DNA from: Eubacteriaceae bacterium ES3
GTDB lineage: Bacteria > Bacillota > Clostridia > Eubacteriales > Eubacteriaceae
Direction: 5' to 3'
DNA length: 64,000 nucleotides
NCBI GenBank assembly: GCA_030586155.1
Contig: CP130741.1
Span: 2,722,680 to 2,786,679 of the forward strand
The translations under genes were made by a program, and so were the position numbers. How positions within the stretch are numbered: the first letter of the stretch is position 1; each line of letters opens with the position of its first letter. Under the pieces are notes generated by a model. That model worked only from the letters and a program-made list of their open reading frames with translations. It ran no database searches and had not been told where the DNA came from. Shown piece by piece: positions 1 through 9,031 of this stretch.

Positions 1-2
1 GT

Positions 3-500
3 CAATTAGAAGAAAATATCAATATCAGTAACAAGATTTATCTGGAACAGGGACTGGCTGTGGTTCAAAAAATCCCGACTTCAATCAAGCCGGTGGAACT
101 GGATCCCGGCAAAGGGACCATCAAACTCGCCTATTTTGAAGAAAAAAGCACCGTCGACTATCTTGGTAATGTCCAGGGGATTCCAATTTGTTTTGACGCC
201 AAAGAAACTGGTCAGAAAAGCCTTCCCATCGCCAATATCCATGAACATCAGATAGAATTTATGGAGGCTTTTCAGAAACAGGATGGCCTTTCATTTCTGA
301 TTGTTCATTTTAAATTTTGCGACGAAGTCTTCCTGCTGCCATTTAATCAGCTAAGACGTTACTGGCGTGACGCCAAGGGTGGCGGTCGCAAATCTATTCC
401 CTATAAAGATTTCAACCAGGACTATAGAATTTATCCCTGTCACAATATTCTTGTGCACTATCTGGACGCAATCAACAACTATTTAACACGAAAGGACTAA
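3..500 (+). CDS. recU: Holliday junction resolvase RecU (5' end outside the window)
   Basis: RecU resolves Holliday junctions during recombination and chromosome segregation in Gram-positive bacteria. The reading frame is open from base 3 and has no start before the window edge, so the N-terminal part is missing. A GTG at 60 is an internal valine rather than a start, because the preceding residues (QLEENINISNKIYL) already match the family. Visible hallmarks are the segment GTIKLAYFEEKSTVDYLGNVQGI-type core, the central ICFDAKET strand carrying catalytic acidic and lysine residues, and a C-terminal half with HEHQIEFM. It ends 3 bp before luxS, so the two are probably cotranscribed. Identification rests on family resemblance. 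Confidence 0.88.
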   Translation, partial: QLEENINISNKIYLEQGLAVVQKIPTSIKPVELDPGKGTIKLAYFEEKSTVDYLGNVQGIPICFDAKETGQKSLPIANIHEHQIEFMEAFQKQDGLSFLIVHFKFCDEVFLLPFNQLRRYWRDAKGGGRKSIPYKDFNQDYRIYPCHNILVHYLDAINNYLTRKD

Positions 501-503
501 AAA

Positions 504-983
504 ATGAAAAAAATTGCCAGTTTTACCGTCAACCACCTCGATCTGCTCAGAGGTATTTACGTATCCCGAATAGATGTCTGTGGAGAAGACAGCATTACCA
601 CTTTTGATATTCGGATGAAGGAACCCAATCGTGAACCAGTTATTAACAATGCGGAACTCCATGCCATGGAACACCTTGGTGCAACCTATCTTCGAAACGA
701 TGAAACCCTTAGTGATTCCGTTGTCTACTTTGGACCAATGGGCTGTCGAACCGGATTTTATCTGTTGATGAAAGGCGACCTAAGCCCTTTAGATGTCCTG
801 CCCCTGATTAAAAACCTGTATCAGTTTATGGCCGATTTTGAGGATGAAATCCCAGGTGCTTCACCCCGTGACTGCGGCAACTATCTGGATATGAACCTGC
901 CAATGGCTCGTTATGAATCAAAAAAATTTCTGACTGAAGTACTTGAAATCATAAAAGCTGAAAATATGACTTACCCAGAATAA
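504..983 (+). CDS. luxS: S-ribosylhomocysteine lyase LuxS
   Basis: LuxS cleaves S-ribosylhomocysteine to homocysteine and the AI-2 precursor DPD, which recycles the product of SAM-dependent methylation. The 159-residue length is normal. The metal-binding HxxEH motif is seen as HAMEHL near residues 53-58, and the third ligand cysteine lies in RDCGNYLDMNLP near residue 126. The GPMGCRTGFYL segment carries the catalytic cysteine region. The gene follows recU by 3 bp and is followed by a strong hairpin terminator. AI-2 signalling is a possible but not a necessary role; methyl-cycle recycling is the safe inference. Confidence 0.96.
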   Translation: MKKIASFTVNHLDLLRGIYVSRIDVCGEDSITTFDIRMKEPNREPVINNAELHAMEHLGATYLRNDETLSDSVVYFGPMGCRTGFYLLMKGDLSPLDVLPLIKNLYQFMADFEDEIPGASPRDCGNYLDMNLPMARYESKKFLTEVLEIIKAENMTYPE

Positions 984-1000
984 TGAGTCTTCCAACTAAA

Positions 1001-1042
1001 AAGCGACCAGACACCCGGGAAAAACCCGGCTGCCTGGTCGCT
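1001..1042. terminator. bidirectional intrinsic terminator after luxS
   Basis: A long GC-rich inverted repeat (AAGCGACCAG at 1001-1010 pairing with CTGGTCGCTT near 1034-1043) lies between two convergent units. T-rich tracts occur on both sides, so it can end luxS transcription on the plus strand and the thyX/membrane-protein unit on the minus strand. Confidence 0.85.
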
Positions 1043-1053
1043 TCTTTATGCCT

Positions 1054-1866
1054 TTAACTTTTTTTCTTTAATTTATCAAACTGTCTCTCCCACCAGCCCT
1101 TTTTATCCTTCAACTCATTTTCATAATCAGCTGAAGCTTTATTAATCCGGTTAACCCAACGCTTTGCCTCAGATAACATTTCCGGGTTTTTCGGATCAGG
1201 GATAACGGCTGTCCACTCCTGAAACATTTTACCATTTCGCGTCCAGGCCTCATAATTAATGGCCAGTACTTTATAAATCTGACTGCCATTATCATAATTT
1301 TTAATCGCTGCTTTGGCTTTAGTCCATTTATGGAAACGCCCCATAATATAAGCTTCATCGTAACTGATAATAGTCACATAAGGTTTAACCATTGCCTTAT
1401 ATTTAAAGCTTTCGGGGAAAACAATGGTAAATAAAAGTGAACTGACCATAAAAAAGCCAAAGAATATGAAACTTAACCATTTCATATCATCTGATAAAAG
1501 AAAAAAGAGTAGAACGGAAACAGCCACAATAATGAGCAGTAAAATCCAGACTCTTTTTTTATTGGCTGCCCGCTGCATCGCATTTAGCTCACCGATAAAA
1601 CCAGTATACTGATCATCATCATATTCCCAGTTTAACAGATCATCTCTTTGCTCTAAAAATTTCTTAAATTGTTGTGAGCGTTTCTGATAAAAGATAAAAA
1701 ATCCAATTGCAAAAATAATAATGATAATGCCAAAATACGCAAAATAAAACTGATAAATTCTGAAAACCTCAATAATCATTGGGGCCACTATTAGACAAAC
1801 TCCTGCTAAAGCGCCAATTATTGCCGCAATAATATTGGTCCTTAGGGGATTTTTTATTTCTTCCAT
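1054..1866 (-). CDS. four-TM membrane protein of unknown function
   Basis: I do not recognise a named family. The 270-residue protein has two hydrophobic hairpins: predicted membrane segments at about residues 11-32 and 40-60, then 106-124 and 130-150. A charged stretch (QQFKKFLEQRDDLLNWEYDDDQ) links the pairs. The C-terminal 120 residues are soluble, probably cytoplasmic, and end in a Lys-rich tail. The start ATG is 9 bp downstream of the thyX stop, so it is the second gene of a thyX operon. No catalytic motif is visible. The stop is followed by the bidirectional terminator at 1001-1042. Confidence 0.7.
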   Translation of the reverse strand: MEEIKNPLRTNIIAAIIGALAGVCLIVAPMIIEVFRIYQFYFAYFGIIIIIFAIGFFIFYQKRSQQFKKFLEQRDDLLNWEYDDDQYTGFIGELNAMQRAANKKRVWILLLIIVAVSVLLFFLLSDDMKWLSFIFFGFFMVSSLLFTIVFPESFKYKAMVKPYVTIISYDEAYIMGRFHKWTKAKAAIKNYDNGSQIYKVLAINYEAWTRNGKMFQEWTAVIPDPKNPEMLSEAKRWVNRINKASADYENELKDKKGWWERQFDKLKKKS

Positions 1867-1875
1867 TTTACCTCC

Positions 1876-2646
1876 CTAATACTCCTGAAATTGTTTTCTG
1901 ACTGCTTCAATCTTTCCACAGGTCATAGCACCTTCGGGACATGAAGCAAATAAGCATCTTGGACCAGCTTTCTTGAATAAAAGCGGTGCCACATTACGAC
2001 AAAGTTTCAGCATTTCAATAGCCAATTCTCTTATTTCCCATTGCGCCCGATTACAGCATCGCTGATTGAAAAAGTGCAATAACTCTCTGGTGTTCATGGT
2101 CATTACAATTTTCGTTTCACAGGCATTAGGAAGAACAAACCGTGCGTCCTCGATTGCCTTTTTCTCAGCCAGATTTTTAGCAGTTTTTTCCGAAACCCCC
2201 TCAGCTAAAAGTATTTCCATGTGGGCCTTCATCAATTTCTCGGCCAGTTCATCATAGGTTTTCTGGGCATTCTCCATCCCCTGTACAAAGATTTTTTCAC
2301 CTTCTGGAATCCCTTTAATTTCAGGTGGAATCACATAGTGAAACTGATTTTCATTGACATATCGCTGGGATTTCTGACTAAAGCTAGCCAATCGGTGTCG
2401 AACCAGCTGATGCGTCAATGATCGGCTCACCCCTTCAATCGCAAAGGTAAAGCTTGCGTGTTCGATGGGTGAAGCATGACCCATCCCCATTAATCGATTT
2501 AAAAATTTTTCAACATTCTCATCGCTTAAATCTTCCATTATTTCATCTGCGCCTGCAGTTGAGTAACAGAGTTTAGCAGCTGCCGCCACCAGCTTTTCCG
2601 GCTCTGGCGTATGCTGAATTAAGGTTACTTTTAAACGTGTCTCCAT
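1876..2646 (-). CDS. thyX: FAD-dependent thymidylate synthase ThyX
   Basis: ThyX converts dUMP to dTMP using methylene-THF as carbon donor and FADH2 as reductant, and it is common in anaerobes. The signature RHRxxSxxxxSxRY is present as [14 protein letters not shown] at residues 83-96. The normally conserved Asn of the ThyX motif is replaced by Gln here, but the spacing is intact. The 256-residue length is slightly long but normal. A purine-rich ribosome binding site (AAAGGAGCGTTCA before ATG) supports the start. In an acetogen this enzyme draws on the same methylene-THF pool as the Wood-Ljungdahl methyl branch. Confidence 0.95.
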   Translation of the reverse strand: METRLKVTLIQHTPEPEKLVAAAAKLCYSTAGADEIMEDLSDENVEKFLNRLMGMGHASPIEHASFTFAIEGVSRSLTHQLVRHRLASFSQKSQRYVNENQFHYVIPPEIKGIPEGEKIFVQGMENAQKTYDELAEKLMKAHMEILLAEGVSEKTAKNLAEKKAIEDARFVLPNACETKIVMTMNTRELLHFFNQRCCNRAQWEIRELAIEMLKLCRNVAPLLFKKAGPRCLFASCPEGAMTCGKIEAVRKQFQEY

Positions 2647-2886
2647 TGAACGCTCCTTTCATTCTTTTGGATATCTGGTTATTATAACATTTTTTCATCT
2701 ATTTAGCACATAATATTCCCGAGGATTAATAAAGATTATTGAGTTAATTTTTAACCCCATCAAAGCGACCTCTTCACCAATTCTTTTCTCATGACAACAA
2801 GTATTTTCATTCACTTTGCTGATTTTAAGCATTATAATTAAATTTGAATTCGAAGAGATCAGTCTTAAAACTATGGAGGTGACAAA

Positions 2887-3420
2887 ATGCTTGGCAACCT
2901 TGATACAACACCTGAGCTGCTGAAACATTATGAATTTAAAACCGGAGAAAAGCACAAGTACCTTGGTGATTATTATTCCCTGTCTGTTAACGAAACTCCT
3001 GAAACTGGGGTTACTATAGCACAGAACCGAATTATTCTCAATGTTAACGACAGCCAATCAGTAAAACATAAAGAATTTGTTCTTGATATGTGGTATCGTG
3101 AGCAGGCTAAAGATATTTTTGTAGATGCCCTGGCCCAGGCTATCGTAAAAGCGGCACCATATAACCTGAATGTACCGGATCTGAAGATTTATCGACTGGA
3201 TACCCGTTGGGGTGCCTGTTCACCAAAATCCAAACGGATCATTTTAAATCTGGAGCTGATTAAAACACCAAAAGAGTGTATTGAATACATCGCTCTCCAT
3301 GAAATGCTTCATTTTACCTACCCTAATCATAATCTATCTTTTTATGGAGCCCTGGGTAATCTGATGTCTGACTGGAAAGAAAGAGAAGACTTATTAAACC
3401 GTAAATACCGTCTCACATAA
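2887..3420 (+). CDS. YgjP/WLM-type zinc metallopeptidase-like protein (DUF45)
   Basis: The C-terminal half has the YgjP-like signature: TRWGACSPKSKRIILNLEL near residues 106-124, then the zinc motif HEMLH at 138-142 and a third histidine in YPNHN at 148. This resembles SprT/WLM metallopeptidases, whose substrates are mostly unknown. The 177-residue protein lacks the long N-terminal beta domain of typical YgjP and has its own first 65 residues. A clear SD (ATGGAGGTGACAAA) precedes the ATG. It stands alone between divergent thyX and a terminator. A second, more typical member lies at 51733-52407. Confidence 0.8.
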   Translation: MLGNLDTTPELLKHYEFKTGEKHKYLGDYYSLSVNETPETGVTIAQNRIILNVNDSQSVKHKEFVLDMWYREQAKDIFVDALAQAIVKAAPYNLNVPDLKIYRLDTRWGACSPKSKRIILNLELIKTPKECIEYIALHEMLHFTYPNHNLSFYGALGNLMSDWKEREDLLNRKYRLT

Positions 3421-3425
3421 ACAGT

Positions 3426-3458
3426 AAAAGCAGGGCATTTCGCCCTGCTTTTTTTTAT
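3426..3458. terminator. bidirectional intrinsic terminator
   Basis: The stem GCAGGGC (3430-3436) pairs with GCCCTGC (3442-3448), flanked by A and T runs. It ends the upstream plus-strand gene and overlaps the stop codon of the minus-strand transporter, so it probably serves both. Confidence 0.9.
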
Positions 3459-4657
3459 GAATTAGCTGTTTTTAGTTGTTCGCTTTTTCGTTTTGCCAGT
3501 AAAACCAGAATTAAAGCTGCCAAATTGATTCCGACGGTAATAATAAAGGCCAGATCGTAACCACTTGCTTCAACTGCAAAGGCAGCTATTTGAGGGCCGA
3601 TGATGGCACCAACAGATAATCCTGTCATGACCACACCATAGTTCATACCCATATTTTTAACGCCAAACAAATCGGCGGTAATTGACGGGAATAAACCGAA
3701 TACGCCGCCATAGCTGGCCGCAATCAAGCAAATAGCGGCTAAAAACAATGGTAAGGCACTGGTTACAACTAATAAAATAAGACCTAAACTGCTGAATAGA
3801 AACATCATAATCAGGGTCTGGTAACGACCAATTTTATCTGAAACCATCCCCCAAAACACCCTTCCGGTGGCATTGGCCAGACCGATAAAGCCTACGGCAA
3901 AAGCTGCTTCTTCCTGAGAAAGCCCCACTTTGGCCTGCCCAATAGGAGAAGCCTGACTGATAATCATCAGCCCAGAAATACAGCCCAGCACCATCAAAAT
4001 CCAAATCATATAAAAATCCGGATTTTTTAACATCTCCCGAGTATTAAGTTCCCGTTTCCCACTTTGGTCTGCAGTTTTTTCTTCGACCACTCCGGACTCC
4101 TCCGGTGGAGAACTCATTAATAAACCTAAAAGTAAAATAACACCGGAAAAAATTAAGCCCAAAATCCGAAAGGCTCCCAGCACTCCCTGAGTACTAATAA
4201 AGGTAACGGCAACTGGTGCAAAAATGATCGACCCAGCACCAAATCCACCTGCTGTTAAACCGCCGGCCAGACCCTTTTTATCTGGGAACCATTTTACCGT
4301 ATTGGATACTGTACAGGAATAAATAAGACCAATTCCGCTACCAGCCACTAAGCCATAAGTAAAATAAAGCGCTCCAATACTGTTGATCATGCTACTTAAG
4401 AAAATCCCAAGGCCAAACAGGAAGCCGCCAGTCAGAACGACTCCACGTACGCCAATTTTCTTAACCAAACGTCCTGCAACAATCATGGCAAGGGGCAAAA
4501 CGGCCAGATTTATGGTAAATACAAGTGAAGCTTGGGCTGATGACCAGCCAAATGTTTCCATCAAGGGTTTTTGAAATACACTCCAGGCATAGGCAAAGCC
4601 AATGCAAAGATTGATTACAACACTGACAACTAAAATCATCCATCTATTCTTTATCAT
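3455..4657 (-). CDS. MFS transporter, OFA (oxalate/formate antiporter) family
   Basis: The 400-residue protein has about 12 hydrophobic segments in two six-helix halves separated by a charged loop (near PPEESGVVEEKTADQSGKRE). The N-terminus (RWMILVVSVVINLCIGFAYAWSVFQKPL) and the later ASLVFTINLAV and GSGIGLIYSCTVSNTVKWFPDKKGLAGGL segments are typical of OFA carriers, which exchange or import small carboxylates. It lies 9 bp downstream of a CoA-transferase pair, so a short-chain or oxo-acid substrate that is then activated to its CoA ester is a reasonable inference. The substrate cannot be read from the sequence. Confidence 0.85.
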   Translation of the reverse strand: MIKNRWMILVVSVVINLCIGFAYAWSVFQKPLMETFGWSSAQASLVFTINLAVLPLAMIVAGRLVKKIGVRGVVLTGGFLFGLGIFLSSMINSIGALYFTYGLVAGSGIGLIYSCTVSNTVKWFPDKKGLAGGLTAGGFGAGSIIFAPVAVTFISTQGVLGAFRILGLIFSGVILLLGLLMSSPPEESGVVEEKTADQSGKRELNTREMLKNPDFYMIWILMVLGCISGLMIISQASPIGQAKVGLSQEEAAFAVGFIGLANATGRVFWGMVSDKIGRYQTLIMMFLFSSLGLILLVVTSALPLFLAAICLIAASYGGVFGLFPSITADLFGVKNMGMNYGVVMTGLSVGAIIGPQIAAFAVEASGYDLAFIITVGINLAALILVLLAKRKSEQLKTANS

Positions 4658-4666
4658 ATTTTTCTC

Positions 4667-5314
4667 CTATGTTCTTAATTTCCATTCATAAATATTTACG
4701 ATCTCACCTTCAGTTAAATCAATAATTTCCTCCAATGAAGATGATTCATCAATTTCAATGAGTTTAAGCCCATTTTCTACCACATCAAAGACCGCTTTAT
4801 CCGTGATGATGGTATCCACAACTTTTAAAGCTGTTAAGGGCAGTGTGCATTTTTTTTTAATTTTAGGATTGCCATGCTTATCAATATGGGTCATCGCAAT
4901 CACGACACGCTTACATCCATAGAGCAAATCCATAGCACCGCCCATTCCAGTTAAGAGTTTGCCAGGAATTTTCCAGCTTGCAACACTGCCTTCCTGGTCC
5001 ACTTCCAAGGCTCCCACGACTGTCATATCGATATGTCCGCCACGAATCATCCCAAAGGAAGTAGCCAGATCAAATACCGCGCCACCTGGTAGAATCGTAA
5101 TGGGTTCAGTCCCGGCATTTGTCCAATCAGGATTGGATTCTCCCCGTTTGGGTGAGCCACCAAACAAAAGTCCTCCGTTTTCAGTCTGGAGAATAACGTT
5201 CATTCCTTGAGGAATATAGTTTGCCGACAAAGTAGGAATTCCAATTCCCAGATTAACAACCATCCCGTCCTTAAATTCTTTAGCAATCCGTTTTGCAATA
5301 AGTTCTCTTCCCAT
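4667..5314 (-). CDS. family I CoA-transferase, beta subunit
   Basis: This is the B subunit of a two-subunit CoA-transferase of the acetate/butyrate-acetoacetate or 3-oxoacid type. The catalytic glutamate lies in the TENGGLLFG motif (the family SENG/TENG motif) near residue 45. GIGIPTL near residues 23-29 and the GGxxDL segment GGAMDLLYG near 120-130 are also typical. At 215 residues the length is normal. A good SD (GGAGGCAGAG) precedes the ATG, 9 bp after the alpha subunit stop. The pair moves CoA from an acyl-CoA to a free acid; the substrate pair is unknown. Confidence 0.9.
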   Translation of the reverse strand: MGRELIAKRIAKEFKDGMVVNLGIGIPTLSANYIPQGMNVILQTENGGLLFGGSPKRGESNPDWTNAGTEPITILPGGAVFDLATSFGMIRGGHIDMTVVGALEVDQEGSVASWKIPGKLLTGMGGAMDLLYGCKRVVIAMTHIDKHGNPKIKKKCTLPLTALKVVDTIITDKAVFDVVENGLKLIEIDESSSLEEIIDLTEGEIVNIYEWKLRT

Positions 5315-5323
5315 CTCTGCCTC

Positions 5324-6034
5324 CTATATCTTATTCCCAGCAATCCACAAATCTTCATAAATTGCTTTTCGCTCACTGTTTGTATATCCCTGAACATAAT
5401 AGTCCACAAATATTCCGGCTGTTCCGACAGCTTCAGGACTGATTTCGCCAACTTCTACGATCTCTTCTACTTCAGCGATTACAATATCAGCAGCCGTAGC
5501 CATTACCGGATTCGTACTGCAAATCCCCTGGTATTCAAGATTCCCCATTTTGTCACATCGAGCAGCTTTAATAATCGCCACATCTGCTTTAATCGGTTTA
5601 AACAAAAGATATTCCTTACCATCAACTAAGATTTTATCAGCCATTTCTTCAACCTCAGTTCCCAGTCCAACCGGGGTAACTACGGCACCCAATCCAGCAC
5701 CGGCTGCTCTAATTCTTTCGATAAAGGTTCCCATCGGACTAAGATCCATCTCCACCTGGCCAGCAACAATCTGTTTAATCAGATTAGGATCGGTTCCAAC
5801 ATGAGAGGTGATATATTTTTTTATCTGCTGATTTAGGACCAATTTCCCAATATCAACCCCTCCACCACGATATCCAGCACCAACACTAATCACTGTCAGA
5901 TCTTTTATGTTTTTCTCCACAATCTGGTCAATCATTACCAGGGGGACACTTGCTCCTAAAAAACCGCCAATCATTAATAAATCACTGTCTTTAATCTTTA
6001 AAACTGCTTCTTCCGGTTTAATTTGAATTGCCAT
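5324..6034 (-). CDS. family I CoA-transferase, alpha subunit
   Basis: This is the A subunit partner of the gene just downstream. The N-terminal GGFLGASVP near residues 23-31 matches the GGF.G.P CoA-binding motif of the family, followed by the DLTVISVGAG strand and the Gly-rich RAAGAGLGAVVTPVGLGT segment. I chose the ATG at 6034 (MAIQIKPEEA) over an upstream ATG at 6061, because the SD-like AGGAAAGGAAG falls between them. The resulting 236 residues are normal for the family. It is the first gene of a three-gene unit with the beta subunit and an OFA transporter. Confidence 0.9.
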   Translation of the reverse strand: MAIQIKPEEAVLKIKDSDLLMIGGFLGASVPLVMIDQIVEKNIKDLTVISVGAGYRGGGVDIGKLVLNQQIKKYITSHVGTDPNLIKQIVAGQVEMDLSPMGTFIERIRAAGAGLGAVVTPVGLGTEVEEMADKILVDGKEYLLFKPIKADVAIIKAARCDKMGNLEYQGICSTNPVMATAADIVIAEVEEIVEVGEISPEAVGTAGIFVDYYVQGYTNSERKAIYEDLWIAGNKI

Positions 6035-6061
6035 AGTTAAACTTCCTTTCCTCTTACTCAA

Positions 6062-6473
6062 GCCACCCTGTTTCTTGTTTTAAAGAATTTACCATGAAAC
6101 CCTTCCCATACCCCTATCTTTTTTTAACCACTACTGATAATTTCTTTGTTTCTAACCCTTTTAATAAACTTTAATTTTATTAATGACCTCATTATTATCT
6201 CAATAAACCCAATATATCCTAATATACAACTAATTATATTAGCTTTTATATCCATATTAGCCATATTAAAACAGATCTTAAAATTTACAATTAAGACTTT
6301 TAAAGTTTTAGTGAATTGATATCTTATTGTTTATACTATCTCCATTTTATGAATTTTAATCACATTTATATTTAATTTGTTAAAATTTTATCCAACCTAT
6401 ATTCACTTCTGTTTTTTCATTCCGCAACGTGATTTTTCTATGTAAATGCGCATAATTCGATTGACAAATAATC
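6062..6473. other. AT-rich intergenic region upstream of the CoA-transferase operon
   Basis: About 410 bases without a credible gene on either strand. It must hold the promoter of the leftward CoA-transferase operon. Several TATAAT-like hexamers exist, but I could not pick one convincing -35/-10 pair, and I see no sigma-54 box, riboswitch or operator. Confidence 0.5.
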
Positions 6474-6474
6474 T

Positions 6475-6516
6475 AAAAAAAACGTGCAACAATCAGATTA
6501 TCTGACTATTACACGT
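6475..6516 (-). terminator. intrinsic terminator after ogt
   Basis: An imperfect stem formed by ACGTGTAATAGTCAGA and TCTGATTGTTGCACGT on the minus strand is followed by a run of eight T. It lies 5 bp after the ogt stop. Confidence 0.8.
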
Positions 6517-6521
6517 AATTC

Positions 6522-7001
6522 TTATTGTTCACTGTTTAAAACTCTTTTTTCCAAATACAACAAACTTTCTTTAATAAATTCTCCACCGCTGTATCCTCCC
6601 AGCTGACCACTGCTTTTAATCACTCGATGACAAGGAATAATAATCGGCAGCTGATTATAATGATTGGCTGTTCCCACTGCCCGATAGGCTCTCGGATGAC
6701 CAATAAGTTCAGCAAGTTCTTTATAACTGACCTTTCTTCCGTAAGGGATCTGTCTCAGCCCATCCCAAACTTTCATCTGAAAATCAGTGCCATTCATCCT
6801 CATTGGTAAAGAAAATTCCCGTCTTTCCCCGGCAAAATACTCTTTAAGCTGCCTGATCGTCTTTTCAATTAGTGGTGTAGAATTTAATATTTCATCTATC
6901 ATCAGCTGTTCTTCATTAAACGTTATTTTAATGAGCTCCCCTGATTCTTCAACAATTTTTATCCGATATAAACGCTTATCTAAATAGCCGACCGTCTTCA
7001 T
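6522..7001 (-). CDS. ogt: methylated-DNA--protein-cysteine S-methyltransferase
   Basis: This suicide enzyme transfers the methyl group from O6-methylguanine in DNA to its own cysteine. The active-site PCHRV motif is at residues 123-127 (acceptor Cys124), preceded by the helix-turn-helix YKELAELIGHPRAYRAVGTA that carries the arginine finger. The N-terminal 70 residues form the usual degenerate ribonuclease-like domain. I chose the ATG at 7001 because it sits just after the upstream stop (7009-7011) with a weak SD (AGGTC); an ATG five codons earlier would overlap that gene. It is the last gene of the acyltransferase unit. Confidence 0.93.
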   Translation of the reverse strand: MKTVGYLDKRLYRIKIVEESGELIKITFNEEQLMIDEILNSTPLIEKTIRQLKEYFAGERREFSLPMRMNGTDFQMKVWDGLRQIPYGRKVSYKELAELIGHPRAYRAVGTANHYNQLPIIIPCHRVIKSSGQLGGYSGGEFIKESLLYLEKRVLNSEQ

Positions 7002-7008
7002 TGTTGAC

Positions 7009-7725
7009 CTACACATGCATTTTTTTCTTTAATTTCTCCAGCGTTTTTTCTGATAGACGGTGATAAATCACCTGTAGTATCAAAATAATGACAACACCTG
7101 AAATTCCAACAATCAGTGACCATGTCAACCTGATATGCCCAATAAAATGAAGACTCAGCACACCATCGATTCCAATACATAAGACAATTAAAAAGAGAAT
7201 CAGGTTTGAAGGGATAAAGATAAACTGATTTTTCTTTCGAGTACGTTTTAAAACCAGCCTGAACAGACAGACGTCCAGGTAAAAAAGAGTCAGAATCGGC
7301 AGGAAAAATTGAATAAACCAGTTAAACTGACTGCCGGTCAGTAAAAATATCAGATAACCGGCGATAAGCAGGGTCAGATAAGCCCCTAAAATATTTATCC
7401 ATGACTTTAAATAGCCCATCCCAAAAAATATCAGGGCAAAAATTGCAATGATAGAAATACCTAAATATTTAATAAAACCGAGCCAGGGATAAACCGAATA
7501 AATGACCATCAGAATCATAACTAGACTCAAAGCAATAATCGCTATCGTGAAAAAAGCTTTATTCTTTTTTTCCAGATGGTCTTCCGGATAAGTATTAATC
7601 GCCTGGGGGTATTTCTGCTCTTCTGGATTACAGACTTCCCCGGTATCAGGTATGGGAAAATCACAGAGAGGACATTTTCTTACATCACATTCCACCTGCA
7701 CACCGCACCTTGGACAATATGCCAT
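7009..7725 (-). CDS. zinc-ribbon multi-pass membrane protein, DUF6320-like
   Basis: The 238-residue protein starts with a zinc ribbon (CPRCG near residue 4, CPLCD near 19). After a linker it has about six hydrophobic segments between residues 58 and 225 and a basic C-terminus. The start ATG at 7725 has a strong SD (AGAGGTGAGTCT) and follows the acyltransferase stop by 4 bp. This architecture beside an alcohol-acetyltransferase-like gene recalls the DUF6320 family, assigned here from memory of that association. Function is unknown; a membrane partner for the acyltransferase is an inference from the tight coupling. Confidence 0.7.
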   Translation of the reverse strand: MAYCPRCGVQVECDVRKCPLCDFPIPDTGEVCNPEEQKYPQAINTYPEDHLEKKNKAFFTIAIIALSLVMILMVIYSVYPWLGFIKYLGISIIAIFALIFFGMGYLKSWINILGAYLTLLIAGYLIFLLTGSQFNWFIQFFLPILTLFYLDVCLFRLVLKRTRKKNQFIFIPSNLILFLIVLCIGIDGVLSLHFIGHIRLTWSLIVGISGVVIILILQVIYHRLSEKTLEKLKKKMHV

Positions 7726-7729
7726 AGAC

Positions 7730-9031
7730 TCACCTCTTATTCGTTTCAATTTTAACAGGAATCCCCATCTCCCGAATCTTTGTAAAAAATAAACGTTCAA
7801 TACTTGTATTGGCCGAAGTTTTTCCAAAGGACAGAGCAATCTGACCATTGTATGTTATCATAACAAGCTTAAGTCGGCTCTCTGAAGATGGGGCAGGAAA
7901 TACTTCAATGCTGTCTACCAATGGTTCTATTTCCCTGGGCAAGCGAACAATCCCCAGATTTGAGAGACCGCTGGTATAGCCTCTTTCACCATAGCGCTTA
8001 TAGAGAATCGGCATTGCGATTTTTTTAATCCATAAGGGGATGACCCGCAACACTATAAATTTTTCATTTCTGATGTTTCTGGATATAAAGCGGTAGATAT
8101 GCTTCTTGTTCATATACAGCCCCATATACCCTTTTATCTGCTCAATAATTTCTTCCCGGGTGTAGTAACCGAGCGACAAGTCCAGATCCGGGCTCAAGCT
8201 GATAAAAAAATTTCTCAGCGTTATAGAGGAAAACATTTTTCTCAAATCGACCGGCAGATTAACAGCAATCCGCTGGCGCCGCTTTTGTCTTTCCGAAAGA
8301 TCAGAATTCTTTATGTAGTCCTGAATACTCTCCATATAGAACGCTAAAAGATACTGGGTGATACTGCATTTATTCTCTTTTGCTAACTGATAGATCGGCT
8401 CTAACGGGACCTTTCCAGTCAGAAGCAGATACTCCCCCTTATTAAGCAATTCAAAATCGAAATGATAAACTTTTTTTGTTCCCGACGGCGGCGGTACTTT
8501 TTCCTTATAGTAGACTTTAAACGAATCTTCAAATTCCCGGGGATCAACTTCCGATGAAAGATCCTTAGCAATTCCAATATCGACAGGGACAATCCCTTTT
8601 TTAAGCCTAAAATATTCGATTAAAAGGGTTTGTAAAAAGATAATCCCTCCCCCACCATCACAAAGACTATGGTTAAATTCCACATGAATGTAGCGTTTAA
8701 AATAGAGAACTCGAAAGGGAAAAGTTTTACCCTGACGCTGTCGCATATTTTTACAGGGATAGTGAGATTCCTCTTCAACCACCGGTTTATTTTCAGTATG
8801 TTCATAATAATACCAGAAAAATCCTCGCTTTAAGCTGACCTGAAAATAGGGAAACCTTATGATTACGTGGTCAAGGGCCTCCTGCAGAATTTGCGGATCA
8901 ACTGCTTCATTAAGTCCGGCACTCATCCGATAAACTGCTGACATCCTGGACGATGCGATAGCGGTATACAAAAACCCTGCCTGATCCAGAGAATAAAAAC
9001 TATGCTTTTCTTTTTGCACCACTGTACTCAT
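7730..9031 (-). CDS. alcohol-acetyltransferase-like / condensation-domain acyltransferase
   Basis: The protein (433 residues) belongs to the HxxxDG acyltransferase superfamily, which includes condensation domains and yeast-type alcohol acetyltransferases. The catalytic motif is HSLCDGG at residues 121-127, preceded by a beta strand (YIHVEFN). The N-terminus has the usual DQAGFLY start of the first subdomain. It shows no carrier protein or adenylation partner in the neighbourhood, so a role in non-ribosomal peptide synthesis is unlikely. It overlaps the small upstream gene by 4 bp and is followed 4 bp later by the zinc-ribbon membrane protein. Substrates are unknown; esterification of an alcohol or lipid is an inference. 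Confidence 0.75.
   Translation of the reverse strand: MSTVVQKEKHSFYSLDQAGFLYTAIASSRMSAVYRMSAGLNEAVDPQILQEALDHVIIRFPYFQVSLKRGFFWYYYEHTENKPVVEEESHYPCKNMRQRQGKTFPFRVLYFKRYIHVEFNHSLCDGGGGIIFLQTLLIEYFRLKKGIVPVDIGIAKDLSSEVDPREFEDSFKVYYKEKVPPPSGTKKVYHFDFELLNKGEYLLLTGKVPLEPIYQLAKENKCSITQYLLAFYMESIQDYIKNSDLSERQKRRQRIAVNLPVDLRKMFSSITLRNFFISLSPDLDLSLGYYTREEIIEQIKGYMGLYMNKKHIYRFISRNIRNEKFIVLRVIPLWIKKIAMPILYKRYGERGYTSGLSNLGIVRLPREIEPLVDSIEVFPAPSSESRLKLVMITYNGQIALSFGKTSANTSIERLFFTKIREMGIPVKIETNKR

Noticed and set aside
2695-3057. Minus-strand 120-codon frame between thyX and the YgjP-type gene
   Set aside because: It overlaps the start of a well-supported plus-strand gene, has no SD or family resemblance, and covers the divergent promoter region.
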